Numbered from the stretch's first letter, positions 35,748-45,398 are shown. The stretch is 64,000 bases of DNA from an uncultured Cellvibrionales bacterium (GCA_913019905.1 CAJVZD010000002.1:124001-188000); one strand, 5' to 3'. Translations and numbers: made by a program. Notes: generated by a model not told the origin, from the letters alone.

Positions 35748-36986
35748 ATGACAATAATGACACCGGTAGAAACACCTGAAGAAGTCGGATTAAACTCGGA
35801 ACGATTAGCTCGCATCCCGGACTATTTCCAAGCTTATTTGGACCGTAAAAAAGTGTCGGGTATGTCGTTCCTCATTGCCAGAGGCGGGAGAATTGCCTAC
35901 CAGCACTGCATGGGCGTCAAAGATTTTGACACGGCTAGTCCTATCACGCCCGACACCATCTACCGAATTTATTCAATGTCCAAACCCATTACGTCGGTCG
36001 CGCTAATGATGCTTTTTGAAGAGGGAAAGTTTCGCCTCGATCATGAAGTCTCTCGCTATATCCCCGAGTTTGCGCAGCTAAAAGTCTATGACCAGGGTGG
36101 CATCGACGACTATACAACCAAAGCGGTGGAGCGCCCGATGATTGTACGAGATCTACTGACGCATACCTCGGGATTAACCTACGGCTTTATGTTTCAAAAT
36201 ACCGTGGATAGGCTCTACCGCAAGGGACCTATCAACGACGCGCGTTCCAGTAAAATGACGCTGGAAGAATATTGTATTGAGCTGGCAAAGATGCCGCTGC
36301 TGTTCTCGCCAGGCACTGGCTGGAACTATAGCGTATCGACCGACGTCTGCGGACGATTAATAGAAGTCATGTCCGGGATGAGCCTAGACGAATTTTTCAA
36401 GAAACGGGTTTTTGAACCTCTGAATATGACCGACACGTCTTTCGATATTCCTTTGGATAAGATCGACAGGTTCGCTAGTTGTTACGAAAGAGATCCAAAA
36501 ACAAAGACGGCACGATTACAGGACTCTGGCACTGAGAGCGCGTATATCGGCAAAAAAAGCTTTTTCTCGGGCGGTGGTGGTCTTATTTCGACTATTGGCG
36601 ACTACTACAAGTTCTGTCAAATGCTGCTCAATGGCGGTGAACTCAACGGCACTCGCCTACTCAGCCCAACCACCATCGACTTTATGACGATGAATCACCT
36701 CCCTGAAAACAAAACAATGCGCGATATGGGCGACAGCCTATTTAGTGAAAATCGGATGGATGGTTCCGGCTTTGGGCTCGGATTTTCAGTGATACTTAAC
36801 CCCGTCGATGTGATGGCAGTTGGCTCGGAGGGAAGTTATTCCTGGGGCGGTGCCGCCAGCACCTATTTTTGGATCGACCCGGCAGAAGATCTTCTAGCCA
36901 TTTTCATGACTCAACTTATGCCGTCTGACGCCTACCCTATGCGAGCTCAGTTGCAGCAACTCACCTATGCCGCCATTGAAAGCTAA
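35748..36986 (+). CDS. Serine hydrolase of the class C beta-lactamase/EstB family
   Basis: A 412-residue penicillin-binding-protein-like hydrolase. The nucleophile motif is S76-x-x-K79 (SMSK); the tyrosine motif lies in GWNYSVSTD near residue 196. Lack of a signal peptide and the YSV form suggest an esterase (EstB type) rather than a resistance beta-lactamase. Likely substrates are small esters or lactones in the cytosol. ATG 35748 has GGGGAG at 7 bases. The CoA-transferase gene follows 334 bp later on the same strand. Confidence 0.87.
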   Translation: MTIMTPVETPEEVGLNSERLARIPDYFQAYLDRKKVSGMSFLIARGGRIAYQHCMGVKDFDTASPITPDTIYRIYSMSKPITSVALMMLFEEGKFRLDHEVSRYIPEFAQLKVYDQGGIDDYTTKAVERPMIVRDLLTHTSGLTYGFMFQNTVDRLYRKGPINDARSSKMTLEEYCIELAKMPLLFSPGTGWNYSVSTDVCGRLIEVMSGMSLDEFFKKRVFEPLNMTDTSFDIPLDKIDRFASCYERDPKTKTARLQDSGTESAYIGKKSFFSGGGGLISTIGDYYKFCQMLLNGGELNGTRLLSPTTIDFMTMNHLPENKTMRDMGDSLFSENRMDGSGFGLGFSVILNPVDVMAVGSEGSYSWGGAASTYFWIDPAEDLLAIFMTQLMPSDAYPMRAQLQQLTYAAIES

Positions 36987-37320
36987 ACAGGCGCTGCGTA
37001 TCTCCTAACCCAGGGTGTAGAAAACGCAACTGCAACTTATTCTTTCACTTTGCAAAACAGCTGAGGAATAAGTTGCCAACAGTACAGAGGCTAACGCCAC
37101 TAACAAATAGGATCAGATACGCGCGCAATCTTAGTGCGCGAACCGCCAAATCAAACCATAAAAACTGATCGTACTTTCGTATCTTTACCTATCGGTAGAG
37201 ACGAGAGAAACAACCACCCAAACCAAAATACTTTACTTTCTTGTGGCGTATTCAAGGAATTTTTTGCACTATGCCCGCAGAAAATAATTTGACTGACATT
37301 TCATTAAGTGGGAGATAACT
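36987..37320 (+). other. 334-bp intergenic region
   Basis: It holds only a short GC hairpin, CGCGC-N9-GCGCG (37122-37140), and the strong ribosome site of the next gene. No coding frame or clear promoter is seen. Confidence 0.4.
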
Positions 37321-38526
37321 ATGGCGGGAGTTCTTGAAGGTTTAAGAGTCCTAGACTTTGGTCGCTATATCGCAGGACCGTATTGCACGACAATGCTCGG
37401 TTTTCTCGGTGCCGAAGTGATAAGAATTGAGAAAAGAGCCGGTGGCGAAGACCGTTTTGTTTATCCTCTTTTTTATGAAGAAGATGGTAGCGAAGGCTCA
37501 GGGAGTATGTTCAATCAGGTGGGCGTCAATAAGAAAAGCGTCACTCTGAACCCCGCCAGTCCAGAAGGGCGCGAAATAGTGAAAAAGCTGGTAGCCACCG
37601 CAGACGTTGTTGTTGCTAACTTACCGGCACCGTCAATGAAGTTTCTGGGGCTCGACTACGAATCATTGTGCGCAATAAAACCCGATATTATCCAAACCAG
37701 TATTTCAACGTTCGGCCCTGAAGGCCCTTATGCGGAGCGTCCCGGCTTTGACGGCATCGGACAAGTGATGTCGGGTGCCGCATGGTTTTCCGGCACCACC
37801 GACGGCGGTCCGGTAAAGGGGAACGCGCCTTATATCGACTTCGGAACCGCAATAAGCTCCGCCTTCGGCACATTGGCAGCCATCATGCACCACCGCGCTA
37901 CGGGTGAGGGGCAGGAAGTGGGTGGCGCTTTACTTCGCACGGGACTCACGTTCGCAAATAGTTTACTGATGGAACAGGCGGTCACCCAAATTAACCGCGA
38001 ACCGTCGGGAAACAGAGGCCAAACCAGTGCGCCCTGCGATATTTTTCCGACCACCGATGGACACGTACTGACTCATATTGTGGGTGGCGGTTTATACAAA
38101 CGCTGGGCCATTATGATTGGCGAAGAAGAGCAATGGATGAATGACGACCGGTTCCAGTCTGATCAGTCGCGGGGTGATCATAGAGATATTATTTGCCAAC
38201 GTATGGCCGATTGGTGTGCCACTCGAACAACCACCGAAGTGATCGACCTCTGTGCCCAGTTCAGCGTTCCCGCTGGCCCCGTATTGACGCCGCAACAGAC
38301 CCTCGAAGATCCACAAGTCGCAGCTATGGGTGATTTACATTCAATCGACATCCCAGGCGCGGCTGAATCGGCACCCATAATGGGGCCCCCTTTTAAATTG
38401 TCCAAAACACCGGGCACTGTTCGCCATCGTGCGCCTTTGCTAGGGGAGCATACCGATGAGGTATTGGGTGCTATTGGTTATTCTGCCACGGAACTCGATG
38501 CACTCCGAAAGCAACAGGCAATTTGA
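37321..38526 (+). CDS. Class III CoA-transferase (CaiB/BaiF family)
   Basis: A 401-residue family III CoA-transferase. The start LRVLDFGRYIAGPYCT and the catalytic aspartate D173 in YIDFG are typical. Such enzymes move CoA between organic acids (carnitine, oxalate, bile-acid or succinyl derivatives). The acyl substrate is unknown. The neighbouring serine hydrolase and MFS transporter make a small catabolic cluster plausible. ATG 37321 has GGGAG at 7 bases. Confidence 0.9.
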   Translation: MAGVLEGLRVLDFGRYIAGPYCTTMLGFLGAEVIRIEKRAGGEDRFVYPLFYEEDGSEGSGSMFNQVGVNKKSVTLNPASPEGREIVKKLVATADVVVANLPAPSMKFLGLDYESLCAIKPDIIQTSISTFGPEGPYAERPGFDGIGQVMSGAAWFSGTTDGGPVKGNAPYIDFGTAISSAFGTLAAIMHHRATGEGQEVGGALLRTGLTFANSLLMEQAVTQINREPSGNRGQTSAPCDIFPTTDGHVLTHIVGGGLYKRWAIMIGEEEQWMNDDRFQSDQSRGDHRDIICQRMADWCATRTTTEVIDLCAQFSVPAGPVLTPQQTLEDPQVAAMGDLHSIDIPGAAESAPIMGPPFKLSKTPGTVRHRAPLLGEHTDEVLGAIGYSATELDALRKQQAI

Positions 38527-38586
38527 TAGCGCGCAGATACCTTGGACGGCCAACGATGTCGTTCAAGGCATCTGATTCGACTATCT

Positions 38587-38622
38587 AAGCTCTTTAAGCT
38601 CTTTAAGCTCTTTAAGCTCTTT
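38587..38622. repeat. Four tandem copies of AAGCTCTTT
   Basis: Four exact 9-bp copies stand end to end between the CoA-transferase gene and the MFS gene, which converge. A 9-bp period suggests slippage. It has no hairpin of its own. Confidence 0.9.
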
Positions 38623-38678
38623 AAAGATTATGCAGCAAACAGTGAACCGACCTTAGGGATGAATTTATCAGCTCAGCC

Positions 38679-40010
38679 CTAAGCGCCGGATAAAAGTTTA
38701 GCCTTATCGCGGTGAAAGTGCTTACCCGATAAATAGAACAGCGGAATCGCCAACGCCGACAATAGTGAAAATATAACCAAAACAACGGTATACGGCTCTG
38801 CCGTACCCGCTTCCGTCATCACGTCTATAAAGTAGCCACTCGCCGTTATACCCACGCCTAAACCTATAAAATTAAGCGTCAAAATATAGAACGCGACGGC
38901 TGTGGATCGAATTTCCGTGGGCGCAAGCTCTTGAATGGTCGAAAACGTAGGGCCGTAAAAAATCCCGAGCTGGAAAAAACCAAAAAAGACACCCAGCCAG
39001 AAAAATGAACTGGCAGGGTCGACCAGGCGATAGGCGATACCCAGAGGTATTAAAATTAGCAGTGCCCAAAACAAAAACATGGTTCGACCGGTTTTGCGGT
39101 TTGCCTGCCACCAATCACTGCCAAGCCCTCCGGCAATATTACCGAGAATTCCACCGACGACACCAATCCAACCCGTCATTTGGGCGATATAGGCACGATC
39201 AAACCCGCGTTCTTGCACATACCACAGCTGATCGAATGCTGCTGCACCTAATACAAAATGGATGGCGACCCCGCCAGCCATGGTGTAACACAAGGCAGGG
39301 GATTGCTTTAAGGTCTTAAATAGTACTCTTGTAATTTCGCGGACGGAGGGTTTAGTAAGATCTTTGCCCGCCGCCGCTGCCGCCACATGATGCTTTCGCG
39401 GTGTTTCTTTCACGAAGGCCATAGCCACCGCCAGAAACACGCCGATGACCCCAAGCGCGTAAAAACAGTTCCGCCAACCAATGGCTGGCCCAAGATACCC
39501 CGCTATCAGCAAAGATACGCCGACGCCAACAGGCACCCCCATATAATAAACCCCCGATGCAAAACCTAACTTTGATGAAGGAAAACGATCACCCAACATC
39601 GACATAGAGGTCGGTGTAAGAACGGATTCGCCAATACCAATAAACATCCGAGGCAAGGCCAAACTAAGAAAACCCCGCGCAGCTCCCGACGCGGCGGTTA
39701 AAACACTCCACAGCAATAGCCCGGCAGCAACCAATCGCGGTCGGTGTACCATATCGCCAAGAGCTCCCATGAAAAGCCCCATAAACGCATAAAAGAAAAT
39801 AAATACTAACCCGGTTAACAAACCGTATTCCGTATTCGTCAGCCCCAAATCAGGGACGATATAGTTGGAAAAACTCGACAACAATTGTCTGTCGACAAAA
39901 TTCATTACATTCAATAAGGTCAAAAAAGCTAAAAAAGTGTAATGTTTTGTAGCAACTTTCTCGTCACCGGCGCCCTCCACGACGGCTTCCGCCGCGTCAA
40001 CGCTACTCAC
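38679..40010 (-). CDS. MFS transporter, spinster-like group
   Basis: A 443-residue twelve-helix facilitator. The early NVMNFVDRQLLSSF segment and the loop 2-3 motif GALGDMVHRPRL are characteristic of the spinster-like branch. It probably exports or imports an organic acid or sphingoid-like compound; the substrate is unknown. The start is GTG 40010, which has no good ribosome site. A 23-codon frame upstream ends in TGA overlapping the GTG (GTGA), so translation may be coupled. If one base were missing the two frames would join, so a sequencing frameshift cannot be ruled out. Confidence 0.85.
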   Translation of the reverse strand: MSSVDAAEAVVEGAGDEKVATKHYTFLAFLTLLNVMNFVDRQLLSSFSNYIVPDLGLTNTEYGLLTGLVFIFFYAFMGLFMGALGDMVHRPRLVAAGLLLWSVLTAASGAARGFLSLALPRMFIGIGESVLTPTSMSMLGDRFPSSKLGFASGVYYMGVPVGVGVSLLIAGYLGPAIGWRNCFYALGVIGVFLAVAMAFVKETPRKHHVAAAAAGKDLTKPSVREITRVLFKTLKQSPALCYTMAGGVAIHFVLGAAAFDQLWYVQERGFDRAYIAQMTGWIGVVGGILGNIAGGLGSDWWQANRKTGRTMFLFWALLILIPLGIAYRLVDPASSFFWLGVFFGFFQLGIFYGPTFSTIQELAPTEIRSTAVAFYILTLNFIGLGVGITASGYFIDVMTEAGTAEPYTVVLVIFSLLSALAIPLFYLSGKHFHRDKAKLLSGA

Positions 40011-40078
40011 AGCGACTTTTCTTTTATTTGATAGGGAGAAGACAAGGAAGTATCGGACTGACTATTCAAAATATTCAT
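40007..40078 (-). CDS. Possible 23-residue leader peptide coupled to the MFS gene
   Basis: ATG 40078 opens a 23-codon frame whose TGA overlaps the GTG start of the transporter. An AAGGA about 12 bases upstream could serve it. The peptide (starting MNILNSQSD) is hydrophilic. It may be a coupling leader, or the true N-terminus of the transporter if a frameshift exists. Confidence 0.35.
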   Translation of the reverse strand: MNILNSQSDTSLSSPYQIKEKSL

Positions 40079-40485
40079 TGTTATTATCATCCTTCTTGTT
40101 TGTTAAGACGGCTACTTTCTATGCGGCAATGCAGTTGGAAAACATGCCGTCTCTCCGTTATTTTTAGAGCACCAATGTAAATTAAATATTCATCGCTGTA
40201 TAGCTTTCTGCCCACGATCCTCACAGCACACAGTCTATACCCGGCATTCTGTACAAAACCGTAAAGATCCACACCCTCAAAAGACGGAGCTATAGCCCCT
40301 CAAACGCCATACCGCACCCATCTCTATCTTTTTCTACAACATACAATACAGCGGCCGTTTCGCAAAAAAGTGTTTTGAAACCAGATCACGAGATTTAGCG
40401 CCTTAGATGTTAGGCCAGATAGAAACACGAAAGATAAATTTGGAAAGGCATGCTCAGATCAGGAGCGGTTTGGACGGCAATGATA
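40079..40485. other. 407-bp region without a convincing gene
   Basis: Only a 61-codon minus-strand frame (40087-40272) is present; its composition resembles no protein family and I regard it as chance. No clear repeats or hairpins were seen. Confidence 0.4.
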
Positions 40486-41280
40486 TCAACTAAACTCTTG
40501 TTCAATATTGTCTATGTTTCGCTTAGCTTCGCGCTGAAGCTTAAGCAACAGCTTGTCCAGCCGTTTTTTCTCTGCAGGCGATAAATTGAAAATTTTTGCA
40601 CCTACCAACGTATAGCGATCCGGGGTCCTTTTATAATCATAGCTCCTCACTTCCAGATCACAATACATCGCTACATTGCCGGGAAAAGTAAGCTTCGCTT
40701 CCTTTATTATTCCGCTCGACCGAATCTGGTCAGTGATATTCTTGTCGAAACGAAACCCTATGCCGCCCGACGAAATATTGAGAATCGTGCAAAAACCCAG
40801 TCCACCTTCGACAAGAGGTATGTGCAAACGAATATCCATATCTCTGCTAACATCGAGTCTGAAAAAACCTCTGCGCTGATTTGATTTGATTTTTGTCGGT
40901 AGCACAAGTCTATAAGCTGGTGCGTCATCGAAAAGCTCGATCGCTGATATGGTACTGGTGAATTTTACTGGAACACCTTTGCCCCGCGAGGTGATTTCAA
41001 TTTTTTCGCCAACGATAATTTTGGTGCCGCGACTCAAGGGATAAAGTTCATCAATTCGTACGGAACGATTTTTGGCATCTACGTCGATAATAAGGCTTTG
41101 ATAGGACATATCTTCTCGATCGACAAACCGTACATCAACGAAAGTATGTTTTGAACATAATTCGTGAAGACGAACCAAAATTTCAGGCTGTATAACATCG
41201 TCCTCTAAAACGGCCTGTTTTTCCGCACCAAATAATCGCGAGATTAACCCTGTACCCTTATTTTGCTGCGACCGACTCAT
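40486..41280 (-). CDS. YcgR-like PilZ domain protein (flagellar brake type)
   Basis: A 264-residue protein. The N-terminal part resembles the YcgR-N domain (about 30-125). The C-terminal PilZ domain has both cyclic-di-GMP signatures: RxxxR in RRGFFR and NxSxxG in NISSGGIG. YcgR proteins slow the flagellar motor when cyclic-di-GMP rises. ATG 41280 is chosen because GGAG lies 6 bases before it; an upstream codon lacks a site. It is a single gene, divergent from moaA. Confidence 0.88.
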   Translation of the reverse strand: MSRSQQNKGTGLISRLFGAEKQAVLEDDVIQPEILVRLHELCSKHTFVDVRFVDREDMSYQSLIIDVDAKNRSVRIDELYPLSRGTKIIVGEKIEITSRGKGVPVKFTSTISAIELFDDAPAYRLVLPTKIKSNQRRGFFRLDVSRDMDIRLHIPLVEGGLGFCTILNISSGGIGFRFDKNITDQIRSSGIIKEAKLTFPGNVAMYCDLEVRSYDYKRTPDRYTLVGAKIFNLSPAEKKRLDKLLLKLQREAKRNIDNIEQEFS

Positions 41281-41540
41281 CAAACACTCCTTCCACACCA
41301 CGAAACACGTACTTAGTTAAGAATAGCTGTATATTCAATAACTTGCAGTATTATCTTACCGATACTACCACTTATTGCATCGACACACACAAAGAAAACT
41401 TTAGCGTCGTCCTGGGCAAACGCTTTCGGAAAAAGCGATAAACCCCCTCCGAACTATACGAAATTCTTTCACTTCACTCGCCCGAATAACCTTGCTGTTA
41501 TCCTATGCCTTCGTTATCAACTCCCGCCGTGTTCAATCTG

Positions 41541-41585
41541 ACCCTTTCCAACCCTACTCTTTCCAACCCTACCCTTTCCAATCAG
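41541..41585. repeat. Three 15-bp tandem copies
   Basis: Units ACCCTTTCCAACCCT, ACTCTTTCCAACCCT and ACCCTTTCCAATCAG follow each other, differing at one to three positions. They lie about 100 bp upstream of moaA. Confidence 0.9.
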
Positions 41586-41674
41586 GAATCCCGAATCTAG
41601 GCCCCGCGCGTGGTAATCTCAAACATCTCACAGCGCAATAGAAAATAGTTAACCCAATTTAAACTAAGTACCGG

Positions 41675-41680
41675 TATAAT
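41675..41680 (+). promoter_or_regulatory. -10 box of moaA, possible leaderless transcript
   Basis: A perfect TATAAT ends 6 bases before the moaA ATG, so transcription would begin at or beside the A of ATG. No Shine-Dalgarno site is present. The -35 region is poor. Confidence 0.45.
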
Positions 41681-41686
41681 CGACGG

Positions 41687-42706
41687 ATGACATATAAGAC
41701 CGCCACTACAGAAACACCCAATATACTTGTCGATAAATTCGGCCGGCAAGTCACGTACGTCCGTCTTTCAGTGACCGACCGTTGCGACTTTCGTTGCGTA
41801 TATTGTATGGCCGAGGAAATGACTTTTTTACCTCGCGCCGACATTCTCAGTCTCGAAGAACTCGAACAGATAGCCAAGGCCTTTGTCAGCTTAGGCGTCC
41901 ATAAAATTAGACTGACCGGCGGAGAACCACTCGTTCGCCACAACATATCATCCCTGGTAAAAAATATTGGACAACTGGACGGCCTCAGAGAATTAACGCT
42001 GACCACCAACGGGTCTCAGCTAAAAAAATATGCAGGACATTTGTTAGAAAGCGGCGTCAAACGCATTAATGTGAGCCTCGATAGCCTGAACGAAGCGCGT
42101 TTCAAAAAGATTACCCGCACTGGCAATTTACAACAGGTTTTGACAGGTATCGACAGTGCCATCGACGCTGGTCTCACCAATATCAAGCTCAATACGGTTA
42201 TCCTTAAGGGTCGCAACGAAGATGAAATTCTCGATTTAGTAGACTTTGCACGCAGCAAACAAATCGACATCTCATTTATCGAAGAAATGCCGCTGGGACT
42301 AATAGATGAACATAACCGCGCCCTAAGCTTTTGTTCCAGCGATGAAGTAAAAGCGGTTATTGAAGAGCGTTATTCACTGACTGCCGTCGATGATGACACC
42401 GGCGGTCCGTCAAAATACCACAGGATGGCCAACAGCCCGTCGCGAGTCGGATTTATCTCTCCCCACAGCCACAATTTCTGTCACTTATGTAATCGCGTCC
42501 GCGTTACGGTCGACGGCCTATTATTGTTATGCCTGGGAAATGAGCATTCCGTAGACCTGAAGGCGATTATTCGCCAGCACCCCGGAGATCTGGATGCCCT
42601 TCGAAACGCCATCATTGAGTCGATGGAAATCAAGCCTGAAAAGCATCATTTTGATTTGGACGGTGAACCTCAAATCGTGCGATTCATGAACATGACCGGA
42701 GGCTAA
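41687..42706 (+). CDS. moaA: GTP 3',8-cyclase (molybdenum cofactor biosynthesis)
   Basis: A 339-residue radical-SAM enzyme catalysing the first step of molybdopterin synthesis. Both 4Fe-4S sites are intact: C33, C37 and C40 in CDFRCVYC, and the C-terminal C-x2-C-x13-C set in CHLCNRV. The essential C-terminal Gly-Gly is present (MNMTGG). No moaC, moaD or moaE is nearby. Molybdopterin would be needed by a nitrate reductase, which would fit the nirBD genes, but none is in the window. Confidence 0.95.
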   Translation: MTYKTATTETPNILVDKFGRQVTYVRLSVTDRCDFRCVYCMAEEMTFLPRADILSLEELEQIAKAFVSLGVHKIRLTGGEPLVRHNISSLVKNIGQLDGLRELTLTTNGSQLKKYAGHLLESGVKRINVSLDSLNEARFKKITRTGNLQQVLTGIDSAIDAGLTNIKLNTVILKGRNEDEILDLVDFARSKQIDISFIEEMPLGLIDEHNRALSFCSSDEVKAVIEERYSLTAVDDDTGGPSKYHRMANSPSRVGFISPHSHNFCHLCNRVRVTVDGLLLLCLGNEHSVDLKAIIRQHPGDLDALRNAIIESMEIKPEKHHFDLDGEPQIVRFMNMTGG

Positions 42707-43010
42707 GTACAGCCGCAACCCCTGGGAAAGGAATCAATTGCAAAGGGTTTTGTGAGCATAAATTTCTCAGAAACAAAGAGTAAAATCTGACAAATAGTCG
42801 GCGCCATTTAACCACTTTACCCCATTACATTTAAGTCACATTAACGACCTAGCCCACCGAAAATGATGATTTCCAATTAAAAACAACGCTTTTCATGTTA
42901 CACTCCGGCCACTTTCACGGTTAGCGCAGCGCAACGACCTTCGGAAAAAATAGCGGGTTGTTACGCTGCGTTCGCATATATTATCTAACTAATTACCTGT
43001 GACGAGACCA
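42707..43010 (+). other. 304-bp leader of the MoxR/CoxE pair
   Basis: An extended -10-like TGTTACACT (42896-42904) is followed by a hairpin (42925-42931 with 42964-42970, CGCAGCG/CGCTGCG, extended by AAC/GTT after one mismatch) that would sit in the 5' leader. No reading frame is evident. Confidence 0.4.
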
Positions 43011-43940
43011 ATGACTCAAGCATTAATGGACAGTACAGAAACCATCCTAAACGGCTTCGGCAAGCTAGGATATATAGCCAGCGACCCGATCGCGACCGCG
43101 GTTTACCTTGCCTATCAATTGAATAAACCCATTCTTGTTGAGGGTCCGCCGGGTGTCGGAAAAACAGAGCTGGCTAAAACCGCTGCCGAATATCTCGCAC
43201 TGCCGCTTGTGCGGTTACAGTGTTATGAAGGCCTGGATGAAGCGAAAGCCCTGTACGAGTGGAAATATGGCAAACAATTACTCTATACCCAGGTTTTAAA
43301 AGAACAACTAGGGGATATTCTAAAAGGCGCGAAAGGCTTGGCAGAATCCATTGAACGCCTTCATCAATTTGGCGATATATTTTATTCAGAAGAGTTTCTT
43401 GAGCCTCGCCCGCTACTAAAGGCAATGCGCGAGGAAAATGGCTCAGTTCTTTTGATTGACGAAATCGATAAAGCAGATTTTGAGTTTGAGTCCCTGCTAC
43501 TGGAAATCTTATCTGATTTTCAAGTCTCTGTCCCTGAAATTGGCACAGTAAAAGCCAAACATAAACCGCTTGTTATCTTGACCAGTAACAATACTCGCGA
43601 CATTAGTGACGCGCTCAAACGTCGTTGTCTGCATCTGTATATTCCATTTCCAACTCGAGATCTGGAAAATGAGATTATCAAAACGAGAGTGCCGGAAGCG
43701 TCGGAACACCTACGACACCAGCTGGTTAACTTTATACAGGAAGTCAGAGAGCTAGACTTGAAAAAAGCACCCGCGGTCAGCGAAACCATCGACTGGGCCC
43801 GCTCTCTTGTTTTGCTGCATGCCGATAAACTCGACAAAGATGTTGTCGAAAAAACACTCAACGTAATTTTAAAATTTGAGGACGACATCGAAACGGCAAA
43901 TCGCGAGATACGAACTCTATTATCGGGCATAGACAACTAG
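43011..43940 (+). CDS. MoxR-family AAA+ ATPase
   Basis: A 309-residue AAA+ protein. Walker A is GPPGVGKT (45-52), Walker B VLLIDEID, and sensor 1 LTSNNTRDIS. MoxR proteins act as chaperones that insert metals or assemble complexes together with a VWA partner. The partner gene follows after 42 bp. ATG 43011 is preferred to GTG 42999, which has no ribosome site. This type is closest to the CoxD-like group. Confidence 0.9.
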   Translation: MTQALMDSTETILNGFGKLGYIASDPIATAVYLAYQLNKPILVEGPPGVGKTELAKTAAEYLALPLVRLQCYEGLDEAKALYEWKYGKQLLYTQVLKEQLGDILKGAKGLAESIERLHQFGDIFYSEEFLEPRPLLKAMREENGSVLLIDEIDKADFEFESLLLEILSDFQVSVPEIGTVKAKHKPLVILTSNNTRDISDALKRRCLHLYIPFPTRDLENEIIKTRVPEASEHLRHQLVNFIQEVRELDLKKAPAVSETIDWARSLVLLHADKLDKDVVEKTLNVILKFEDDIETANREIRTLLSGIDN

Positions 43941-43982
43941 TAGCGCTTGTAGCACTCTGGTCAAAAAAAGACGGATTAATCC

Positions 43983-45398
43983 ATGCAATCGAAACTGGTT
44001 AATTTTATTAGCACTTTACGAGACCATGACGTCAGGGTTTCTACCTCCGAAAGCCTTGACGCCATGCGGGTACTTGCACTCATTGGCTATGATGATCGCC
44101 AGCACCTTAAATACGCACTATCCAACACGCTAGCTAAGACGCAGTCGGAAAAAACCATTTTTTATCGTTGCTTTGAAATGTTTTTTGGCGGAGAACGCCT
44201 GACAACTCTTGAAGACGACGCCAAGAACGAAACGAAAGATAGCCAGAATAATGACGGAGAAGGCGGCGAAAACGACGGCAAAAATCTGGATATCGACGCA
44301 GAAATTGCTGCAAGCGCCGAGTTACAGGAAGCGGTGAACTCACCGCTGGTACAAGCGGCAATAGGTGACAATAATAGCCTGCTCAGCGCGGAGGTAGCTA
44401 AAGCCGCGGCCACACTTAATACTGATAATTTACGCTTTTTTACTCAAACCGGCCAATACACTCGGGCATTGTTACACGCCGTTGGCGTTGAAGAACTTGA
44501 TGAAGGGATTAAAAAGCTCAAAGACATCTCTTCTCCAACCGCTGACTACTTGGTTGAAGTGATACGCAACAAGAAACAACAGCTGCACGGCCTCGCCAAA
44601 CAATATGTCGACGAACAGTTTTTATTAACCGCAAACGCCGATGGCCGAAAGATTCAGGAAGCGGCTCTGCGCAATACGCAACTGTCTACATTGGACAAAC
44701 AACATTTCTCAGACCTGAAGGAATTGGTAAGAAAGCTAGCGAAGAAACTGATTACGAAACACTCCCGGTCACTCGCCACACAAAAACGCGGTCGCCTGGA
44801 CATTGGGAAAACGCTTAGAAAAAACATCCAAAACGATGGTATTTTGTTCGATACCTATTGGCGAAAATCGCCTAAAAAGAAATCAAAGGTCATCGCTCTT
44901 TGCGATGTCAGCGGGTCTGTCTCAGCCTACTCAAAATTTTTGCTGCTGTTTTTATATAGTCTCTCCGATGTATTACCCAGTATTCGTAGCTTCTGTTTTT
45001 CGAACCAGTCCGATGAAGTCACAGATTTGTTTGAACGTTATGATGCTGCAGAAGCTATCGACCGTGCATTAAAAAAATGCGGCCAGGGTAGTAGTGATTA
45101 CGGTCAATCACTCGAAGATTTTAGTCGTTTGTGCCTTGCCGACATAAACACACAAACCACTGTTATTATTCTCGGTGACGGTCGCACAAATATGGCGGAG
45201 CCCCGTCTGGAAATATTACAGCAAATCTATCAACAGGCAAAAACAGTCATATGGCTTAACCCGGAAAGACGCAGTCAGTGGCATGTTGGAGACTCAGAAA
45301 TGATACGATACCAGAGCGCCTGTCATTTCGTTAGCGAATGCCAGTCTCTCAACCAGCTTGAGCGAGTTATTGATCAACTGCTGAAACTGATGCGCTAA
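43983..45398 (+). CDS. CoxE-like VWA domain protein
   Basis: A 471-residue protein. The N-terminal half is helical and acidic with an asparagine/glutamate-rich linker (about 75-105). The C-terminal VWA domain (about 305-465) carries the metal-ion motif DVSGS in ALCDVSGSVSAYS. In the CoxD/CoxE-type arrangement the ATPase and VWA protein activate a metalloenzyme; no enzyme gene accompanies this pair, so the client is unknown. No strong Shine-Dalgarno precedes ATG 43983. Confidence 0.87.
   Translation: MQSKLVNFISTLRDHDVRVSTSESLDAMRVLALIGYDDRQHLKYALSNTLAKTQSEKTIFYRCFEMFFGGERLTTLEDDAKNETKDSQNNDGEGGENDGKNLDIDAEIAASAELQEAVNSPLVQAAIGDNNSLLSAEVAKAAATLNTDNLRFFTQTGQYTRALLHAVGVEELDEGIKKLKDISSPTADYLVEVIRNKKQQLHGLAKQYVDEQFLLTANADGRKIQEAALRNTQLSTLDKQHFSDLKELVRKLAKKLITKHSRSLATQKRGRLDIGKTLRKNIQNDGILFDTYWRKSPKKKSKVIALCDVSGSVSAYSKFLLLFLYSLSDVLPSIRSFCFSNQSDEVTDLFERYDAAEAIDRALKKCGQGSSDYGQSLEDFSRLCLADINTQTTVIILGDGRTNMAEPRLEILQQIYQQAKTVIWLNPERRSQWHVGDSEMIRYQSACHFVSECQSLNQLERVIDQLLKLMR

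Larger units (their letters stand above)
41281..41686. other. 406-bp divergent region between the PilZ gene and moaA
   Basis: It contains a 15-bp tandem repeat (41541-41585) and a -10-like TATAAT just before moaA. I see no molybdenum-cofactor riboswitch: the predicted start lies at the ATG, leaving no leader RNA. Confidence 0.4.

Noticed and set aside
35748..36986. Antibiotic-resistance beta-lactamase
   Set aside because: No signal peptide, and the active-site pattern fits cytosolic EstB-type esterases better.
40087..40272. 61-codon minus-strand frame
   Set aside because: No recognisable features or ribosome site.
41281..41686. Molybdenum-cofactor riboswitch before moaA
   Set aside because: No matching structure was seen and the apparent promoter leaves no leader RNA.
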